A stretch of 33,180 bases of DNA from a virus. The notes below the pieces were generated by a model. The model was not told the DNA's origin and did not search any database. It saw only the letters and a list, made by a program, of their open reading frames with translations. The stretch covers positions 1-33,180 of the IMG/VR virus record IMGVR_UViG_3300010296_000040, one strand, 5' to 3'. Every line of letters begins with the position of its first letter. Position 1 is the first letter of the stretch. Of the stretch, positions 26,401 through 32,300 are shown piece by piece. Both the position numbers and the translations under genes were made by a program.

Positions 26401-28422
26401 CCTGGTTCTGGTTCAGCTCTCTTTACGATTTCCAGCGCGCTCGAATCGATTACTGTATTCGAACGTGCAGATGTTCCTCTTCTGCCACTTTCTGGTTCTG
26501 CAGAAGAAGCTTATTCTGCACAAACTCCAGAAAGAACCGTCACTATCCTTGTCGATGGTCAAAGTGCCGAGAGTATCACGATCACCGCCGACGAATTTGT
26601 TGGTGTTGGTATTGGAACTCTGTTCTCCTTCGGAGAACTTGTCGAGAGAGTCAGATTCGAAGAAGTTGGTATTGGATCTGCTACCTTTACTGGTGCTGGA
26701 GTCGAGAAGTTCATCTCGAATCCACCAGAAGGCACTCAACTCTTTACCCCATACGGATCTTACTCCGATCTCAGCGCAACCTTCTCTGAGGTTGCAACCA
26801 AGGCAACTCTCCGACTCTCTGGAGAACTGGTTCACCCATTCATCGATTACACTCCACACTACGGTATCGAAAGAAACATCGGTATCGAGACTGGATTCAC
26901 ATTATTCCCTGGTGGATCGGGCGGAGAATATGGAGATCCTGGTATTGTTACTACCAGATTTATTCCAAAATATCCAGCGTCTGGTGTTATTGGAATCAGT
27001 TCCAGAGCTATTTCCAGAACCAACGCTCCTATCATCACAGATGGTACGATCTACATTCTTGGTATTCATACCGCAGCTCAGGGTGTCAGTTCTGGCAGAG
27101 AAACTGGTGCTGGAGAAAGATTTATTCCAGCGTCTATCGATGCAGGTCCTGGTCTCTTCCTCTTCAAAGGAGATGCACCAAACAGACCAATTCAGGTCTA
27201 TGGTTATTATGGAGACGACAAGGATCCTGGTACATCTGGTCAGATTACCATCTCCACAGAAACCACACCAACTCTTTACAGAGAAATTACATCTGCGGCA
27301 GTTGGAATTGGTATTGGGACATTCTCTGGTTATATCACCGAGAGAAAATCCAAGGCCTACTCTGGATCTGGTTCTCTGTTCAAAACAGGTGGATCAGCGG
27401 AATCTATTCCAGTTCGTCCAGTCACATCTGGTACGATCTTTGTTTCGGGCGCATACGGTGCAGAGTACGCATACTCCGCACAAACCCCAGAAAATGTCAT
27501 CACTCTCACTCTCAGTGGAGTCGCTGACAAGGCAGTTCTCCTCACAACTGACTTTGGTGGCACTATCTTTGCATCTGGTGTTGCTGGAGAAAGTGCAACA
27601 TTCGACGAGATTGGATCTGGATCTCTCTTTGCGATTGGTGGAGGAGCGGAATCCGTTACTCCTGTTGTTTCTACATTCACTGTTCTTGTCAATGTTGGTG
27701 GTTCTGCAGACAGCAGAGAAATTGCTGTTTACGGTTACTACGGGGACGACAGAGATCCTGGTACTTCTGGAACAATTTCGATCGTTGGAGAACTTACTCA
27801 TCCAAACATCGACTTTACTCCAGCTGTCACTGGTGTTGGCCTGTTCAAAATCGATGGAACTGCAATTCCCAAGTTCCAACTTACTGCAGATGTTCTGGGT
27901 GGAAAGGCAACAATTTCTGGATCTGCAGAAGTATCCTTCACCTCGGGCGCTGGCGAGCAAACAATGCTCTTCAGAGTTCTTGGAAATGCAGATACTGCAC
28001 TCAATCAAGTCTTTGGATACTACGGAGACGACAAGGATCCTGGTACTTCTGGAACTCTCACGATTTCTGGCATTGGCGAAACGAGAGAAGTTCAAGTCTA
28101 TGGATACTACGGGGACGACAGAGATCCAGGCACATCTGGAAAAATTACTCTCTCTTCGACAACTCTGGTATTCCCATTTGTCGATTACACTCCATCCCCA
28201 GACGGTTCTGGTCTGTTCATCATTGGTGGTTCTGCCGACAAACGTCGCATATTCCCACCCGTCGATGGTCGCGGCGTTCTGTTCAAAATTGGAACAGCGC
28301 AAGAAGCTTATGCAAGAGCAACATATGTTGGAATTGGGAATGTCAGATACTCCTCCACTACTATTGCCTCTACACAACTCGTACAATTCGAAGAGGGTCG
28401 AGTATACGTTATTATCATTTAA
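23431..28422 (+). CDS. Giant repeat-mosaic fibre-like virion protein
   Basis: 1663 aa, RBS GAAGG at 23419-23423. Almost the whole protein is made of short beta repeats of several kinds. (a) G-S-G-x-L/F-F-x-I-G-G-x-A-E-S strands, many copies (GSGTLFEIGGGLER, GSGSLFTIGGIAES, GSGSLFAIGGGAES). (b) D-W/Y/F-G motifs (EDFGNIT, NDYGLVV, DDWGEIV, LDWGFIS, YEDWGLV, IDWGDIG, YEDYGWV). (c) Four copies of VYGYYGDDKDPGTSG. (d) Long-range duplicates such as APQHTVFGEEGQFTFGGSGA at residue 515 and APQHTVFGLEGKFTIGGSGA at 747. No enzyme motif is visible. Size, repeats and neighbours suggest a fibre or tail-surface protein. It has no clear promoter of its own; TATACATA at 23351 lies before the terminator and is doubtful. 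No TATAAATA box lies in the gap upstream. Confidence 0.72.
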   Translation: MAPRVFTYDETRINYFVTDTFGDITVSETSSEDFGNITDAHIIEEDELGFNPNDYGLVVWVGDILPFGSMGTIQDTLEEKVAFVPAVSHLPVLIQGQGKISRSQAPWQGSGTLFEIGGGLERLVIPDLGAAGPEPTLSGEAATRQTFTEVGSGSLTVSDEAQTAEFNIYPFVSRITLTVSGGTSQEYPDEYIEAHPNEEVLNGTGDESRTYDYSIFSGTFEEQDFGSISVKQGGNFSEGGTTFDSTNSSINSFADADLVESVDYGLLSVTDITEIVTRIITTSDFAAYNPTYIGTFLAQSGTGIGQVGGFNIGEHIKFGSITNGRSFEWDVDTTNATSITIRAIRGNDANGGEDPDTSSESLVLDRWNGTSWVRINTVIAYNDNSFDTLRDITIPLDAVHRGQYTYRIYQAVSSGPTWDHYGVTQISYEVEQTVPIPSDDWGEIVADQRYGKISTKATYSGALTRAFERFEHRYIGESATLSLRDGLLPDEERKVFAFEGSGTITAVGQLGLGQAPQHTVFGEEGQFTFGGSGAEAFVPQGIESFGLVLTGGAAAESIIFQGEEERAEFFFTGFSEGLKLTHFPPSATAEFVVSGAATGVRLIQSFIGSDLFTISGQLLEDYTPFWTSPTEQDGYVEPLDWGFISQVPDPQPNGYEDWGLVSKVAFAADDWKYIIIGWRPFRIYGDDESISGQDSFSRANYQGVGTFFMSEPAVEAVVFDYETSGITGIATYKAGINIFGANWFSQAPQHTVFGLEGKFTIGGSGAESITPATEFGSGSLFTIGGIAESSAVTPPAAGVKFISGAADVKQSPAPSASGLITLRQGREEGQTYLRIIDTGESSGLFGFAGGATGEKQTDSYNESSIWYGQENEDFGLLSGTPTFGFDLAQTPSLPTFDGTSSAENFSTNNASIDWGDIGNGEGSNTIGGPDYDQYLYPSNTGFVDQSIDKGYEDYGWVNEEDSQPTRFPLSVGVALSFTEGALVTRFIPNFPGSGSALFTISSALESITVFERADVPLLPLSGSAEEAYSAQTPERTVTILVDGQSAESITITADEFVGVGIGTLFSFGELVERVRFEEVGIGSATFTGAGVEKFISNPPEGTQLFTPYGSYSDLSATFSEVATKATLRLSGELVHPFIDYTPHYGIERNIGIETGFTLFPGGSGGEYGDPGIVTTRFIPKYPASGVIGISSRAISRTNAPIITDGTIYILGIHTAAQGVSSGRETGAGERFIPASIDAGPGLFLFKGDAPNRPIQVYGYYGDDKDPGTSGQITISTETTPTLYREITSAAVGIGIGTFSGYITERKSKAYSGSGSLFKTGGSAESIPVRPVTSGTIFVSGAYGAEYAYSAQTPENVITLTLSGVADKAVLLTTDFGGTIFASGVAGESATFDEIGSGSLFAIGGGAESVTPVVSTFTVLVNVGGSADSREIAVYGYYGDDRDPGTSGTISIVGELTHPNIDFTPAVTGVGLFKIDGTAIPKFQLTADVLGGKATISGSAEVSFTSGAGEQTMLFRVLGNADTALNQVFGYYGDDKDPGTSGTLTISGIGETREVQVYGYYGDDRDPGTSGKITLSSTTLVFPFVDYTPSPDGSGLFIIGGSADKRRIFPPVDGRGVLFKIGTAQEAYARATYVGIGNVRYSSTTIASTQLVQFEEGRVYVIII
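27196..28140 (+). repeat. Four copies of the VYGYYGDDxDPGTSG repeat
   Basis: 45-base in-frame copies at 27196-27240, 27727-27771, 28009-28053 and 28096-28140 (residues 1256, 1433, 1527 and 1556 of the 1663-aa protein). The consensus V-Y/F-GYYGDD-K/R-DPGTSG is invariant at 13 of 15 positions. The interval shrinks from 177 to 94 to 29 residues. Each copy is followed by a beta strand (QITIS, TISIV, TLTIS, KITLS). The Asp cluster could bind a cation; this is inference. Confidence 0.9.
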
Positions 28423-28440
28423 TGCAATATTTTTAATAAG

Positions 28441-28448
28441 TATAAATA
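28441..28448 (+). promoter_or_regulatory. T4-type late promoter TATAAATA
   Basis: Exact TATAAATA lies 44 bases before the ATG at 28485, in a 62-base gap. It probably drives the 152-aa, 134-aa and long-fibre genes together, since no other late box or terminator was seen between them. Confidence 0.85.
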
Positions 28449-28484
28449 AAACAGAAGCAAAGTCCGTTTCATGAGATTTGAATC

Positions 28485-28943
28485 ATGACAAAGCAGGTAC
28501 AACTAAGAAAAGGCACTACTGCGGAGCACTTTAACTTCACAGGTGCCCTTGCAGAAGTAACTGTTGATACAGACAAGAATGTTGCTGTTGTACACGACGG
28601 TGTTACTCCAGGTGGTTTTGAATTGGCGAAGTCCAGATGGACGTTCGTTAATGGCCCATACAGTATGACAACTAACCAAAAGTATACTGTCGATTCACAA
28701 AACACTCCTGGTGGATATTCTCTCTCCATGCCCGAACCCCGCGCTGTCGGTGACTGGGTATGGGTAGAAGATTTTACTAATTTTTGGAGTATTAATCCAG
28801 TTTCTATTACTTCGAATTATTCATTTGAAAATGGCCATTTGGTTAGGGAGAGTTCTCCTCTGATTCTGGATGTGTCAGGTGCATCTGTAAGTTTAATTTG
28901 GACTGGATCTCTTTGGAAAATCTTCAACAATAGAGGAAGTTAA
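28485..28943 (+). CDS. Mtd-N / gp10-domain tail fibre protein
   Basis: 152 aa. Residues 4-47 (QVQLRKGTTAEHFNFTGALA, EVTVDTDKNVAVVHDGVTPG) match the N-terminal domain family named after the Bordetella phage major tropism determinant (Q-x-R-x-G-T ... F-x-G-x-x-G-E-x-x-x-D ... L-x-V-H-D-G). That domain is a common attachment module at the start of tail fibres. Residues about 65-150 (YTVDSQNTPGGYSLSMPEP, FTNFWSINPVSITSNYS, SVSLIWTGSLWKIFNN) align by eye with the second domain of T4 gp10 (YAINTSSGRVTINLP, VFATWNVNPVTLVAAS, DLELVYCAPGRWEYVKN). So it appears to be an attachment module joined to a gp10-like beta domain. The late promoter is upstream and the next gene starts 2 bases after its stop. 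Confidence 0.8.
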   Translation: MTKQVQLRKGTTAEHFNFTGALAEVTVDTDKNVAVVHDGVTPGGFELAKSRWTFVNGPYSMTTNQKYTVDSQNTPGGYSLSMPEPRAVGDWVWVEDFTNFWSINPVSITSNYSFENGHLVRESSPLILDVSGASVSLIWTGSLWKIFNNRGS

Positions 28944-28945
28944 AC

Positions 28946-29350
28946 ATGGCATTAACCCTAAGTAATTCGATTTCTGGTGAGTTTTTACCATCAGAATCCT
29001 CAGGTTTTTTCGTATATGCTCTGAGAAGAGACGCGGAAAACATGCTGTATTTCTCCAAGGTTAGTGCTGCTTCCACTGAACTCGGAGAATTCTATCGCGC
29101 TAATGGTACTGCTATCCCAGAATTTGGTGATGGTATTGACTATGGCACATACGATGTTGGCGTTGGAAAAACGTCGGTCATTCGAAATGATATTGCTACC
29201 GAAAAGAAAGCTTTAGATGATCCGAATGATAAATACCAACAGATCCGTTTTGACCGCAGAAATTTATATTATTACATAGACGACGATGGATTCTTCGTCA
29301 TTAGGTTCAACGGACCAGATTATGATTACAACTCTATCGGACCCAAATAA
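28946..29350 (+). CDS. Small virion-region protein of unknown function
   Basis: 134 aa. RBS AGAGGAAG lies at the end of the preceding gene, 6 bases before the ATG. I do not recognise a named domain. It is a soluble, mixed-charge protein: ESSGFFVYALRRDAENMLYF near residue 20, a Gly/Tyr-rich middle (FGDGIDYGTYDVGVGKTSVI), and an acidic-aromatic C-terminus (LYYYIDDDGFFVIRFNGPDY). There is no signal peptide, membrane segment or coiled coil. It sits between two fibre genes in the same tight operon with good RBSs on both sides, so an accessory or chaperone-like role for the fibres, or a small structural role, is plausible but unproven. Confidence 0.65.
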   Translation: MALTLSNSISGEFLPSESSGFFVYALRRDAENMLYFSKVSAASTELGEFYRANGTAIPEFGDGIDYGTYDVGVGKTSVIRNDIATEKKALDDPNDKYQQIRFDRRNLYYYIDDDGFFVIRFNGPDYDYNSIGPK

Positions 29351-29358
29351 TAATTACC

Positions 29359-29363
29359 AGGAG
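29359..29363 (+). promoter_or_regulatory. Ribosome binding site AGGAG for the long fibre gene
   Basis: AGGAG lies 5 bases before the ATG at 29369 and fixes that start; the gene runs off the right edge. Confidence 0.8.
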
Positions 29364-29368
29364 AGACA

Positions 29369-32300
29369 ATGGCTGAGTTTAGACTTGGAAGAGTAAAATT
29401 CAACTGGACTGGCGATTGGCAGCCATCCAAATCCTACTTGATTGATGATATCGTCAAGTTCGGTGGTAACTCCTACGTTGCCGTCGCTAACCACACATCC
29501 ACTGCGAGCACTGCGAATTTCTATTCGACGGATCTTAGCAACTGGAATGTTCACCTTGAAGGCATCAATTCCAGAGGGAATTGGATGTCTGGTGAATACT
29601 ATCGTGTTAACGATGTAGTAAGGTTCGGAAACATCCAGTATAGAGTTACTACTGCCCACACATCCGAAGGAACATTCGTTGACCTCACTAAGGTCACTGA
29701 ATATGTTGCTGGATTCAATGCAGAGGGCGAGTGGAACATCGATACACCATATCAAACTGGTGACGTTGTTAACTACAACGGTTCTTCTTACGTTGCCCTT
29801 ACGACATCTCTTGCAGGATTTTCTCCTCCACAGAACGTTGCTATCGGTACAGATACTGAAGGCAAGACATGGCAAATTCTTGCAGATGGTATCGCTGGAG
29901 CCGCAAATACCTACTCTGAGGGAACATACTTCAGAGGACAGCTTGTACAATATGGTGGCGACATCTTCCGTCACAAGTTAGGTATTACGACCAACATTGC
30001 ACCTCTTTCTACTGGTAACACACAAGGTGTTGGTATTGGTGCCTCTGTTTGGGATCTCCTGGTTAAAGGTTTCAACTTTGTTGGTAACTTCTCTACAACG
30101 TTTGCGTACCATCCTGGTCACGTTGTAAGATACGGTTCGAACTCCTACGTTTCTGTTGGTAACTCCTTTACTAACGTTATTCCTACTGCTGGTCTCGGAA
30201 CATATTGGGAAACTCTTGCTGCTGGAGACAGCTCTGCTGTTCTGGTAAGTAAGGGTGATATCCTCACTTATAACTCTGGTCCTTTCAGAATTGGTATTGG
30301 TTCCACTGGTTACGCTCTTGCAGTTGGTGGAAACGGACTTCCTGGTTACGAAATCGTTGGTGCTCAAACCCGAGTTTACTATTGCGACTCCGAGTCTGGA
30401 CACGACACAAACAACGGTCTTGCACCTAACCTGGCATTTAAGACAATTAAGAGGGCTTGTGCCGCTGCACGTCCTCAAACACCTATTACAGGATTTAATT
30501 ACACTGCCGCAACTGGTGTTGCAACCATTACTGCTCCTGGTCACGGACTGCAAAACACTGGTACGTTCGTTCAGTTAGAAGGCGTAGAATTTGAATGTCT
30601 CTCTGGTGGTAATGTCTTCACCGTACTGGGTATGCAGTACAACAAGACAGTTGGTCTCGCAACCATCACCGCTATCGGACTGGGTAATGCACCCGAAGTC
30701 GGTATCGGCACACTTGTTAGAATTAGAAATCTTCAAGTTCAGTACACTGGTGATGCAAGATTTGAGCACCAATTCCGAAGTGCTTTAAGTGGCGCAGTTG
30801 TCACTGGTGGTGACTATAATCACACATTTATTGCTGCAAACCCTGGTGCAATCACCTGTGTCCAAGGATCTCTCGCAGGTTCGACATTCACCCCAACAAA
30901 CGCACAATATACCCCAACTTCGGGCGAAATCATCTTTACTGTTGGTAATCACGGTCTTTCGATCGCTGATACGATCAGCATCGATACCAACTCATTGACC
31001 TTCACTTGTGCGATGGATGGCAATAATGCCAATAAGACATATCCTCGTGCAACTGACCCTGCTGCTGGTGCGACTCTCGCAGTTACTTCAATTACCCAAA
31101 ATACCTTCACGGTAAACGTTGGTGCATCTCCACTCGTTGCTTATGACGTATCGGATGCAACTTATAATCACCTGACTGGTGCTATGACATTGGATATTGG
31201 TGCTCACCAACTTCCTGCCAACACCTCCATCAAACTGGCAAACAACAGTTTGACCTTCCGTTGTGCAATGGACGGTTATCTGACCGACCACTCCTATCCT
31301 CGTGCAACGGATCCTTACTACGATACTGCGATCAATATCACATCGGTTACTCCAACCACAATTACTGTTAACATCGGTGTTGCATCCAGCAACACAACCA
31401 TCACAGGTAACTTCCCATCTGTCCACACTCCTGGTCAGTTCCAGTTCCCTGTTCAAGGTATCCCCGATGCCAACTCGGTCATTCTGAACGTTGGTCAATC
31501 TGCAACTGATTACCTCTACGTTCAGGCTGGTACAGCATTCGTTGGACTGACAACCACTGTTTATCCCGATAAGGCTTCTAAGTCCTACTTCGAAGTTCTT
31601 GAGGTTCCCGATGTTAATACTTTCAGAGTTAACATTGGTGTTTCTACGATCAACCACACTTATGTACAGGGTGGTCTGCTGACTGACCTGACGCCTGCTA
31701 TTCTGAGACTCTCTGCTTCTCAGTTCTATGAGCAACTCCCAATTGTTGTTCCTCCATTCACTTCGATTGTTGGACATACTCTGAGAGGTACTCAGGTTCT
31801 TCCTGCCGCTGGGTTCTCTGATGATGGCGTCACGCCAAACAACAGATCGACCATGTTCAAACTGTCTGACGCAACTACCGTACAGGCACTGGCGTTCAAG
31901 GGAATGGAAGGTTTCCATTATGATCCTAACGCTCCTCTGGAGATGGACAATACCAACCTCAGAACTGGTATTGGTACAACTGCCGCAGGTATCTTCTTCG
32001 CACTGAACCCCAACTCCCCAATTAACAACAAGTCGCCTTACGTTAAGGATTGTACGACTTTCTCGGATCCCGCAACTGAAAGTGGCAGATTCGGTGGTGG
32101 TGGTGTTGGCGTCTTCATCGACGGTGGTGTCCACAGCGAAGGTGCAAAATCGATGGTCTTCGACGCCTTCACGCAGGTCAACTCTGACGGTGCTGGATTC
32201 CTCCTTGATAAGAGTGCAATCGCTGAGATCGTCTCCTGCTTCACCTACTACGCTAAGTGGGGTTACTACTCTGGTGGCGGTGCGAGAATCCGTGCTGTTG

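Noticed and set aside
25345-28386. Minus-strand open frames of 324 and 330 codons
   Set aside because: Antisense to the repeat-rich 1663-aa gene, Cys/Arg/Ser-rich translations typical of reverse-complement shadows, and no promoter or RBS.
25388-28474. 1028-codon open frame on the + strand in another frame inside the 1663-aa gene
   Set aside because: It has a Leu/Ser-rich composition with no domain, no ribosome binding site, and starts in mid-gene. The same stretch also has long open frames on the minus strand, which points to a low stop frequency caused by the repetitive codons. A conservation test of this frame in relatives would settle it.
28485-28943. Diversity-generating retroelement, suggested by the Mtd-N-type domain
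   Set aside because: There is no C-type lectin domain, no paired variable/template repeat and no reverse transcriptase in the window. The domain is a common fibre N-terminus.
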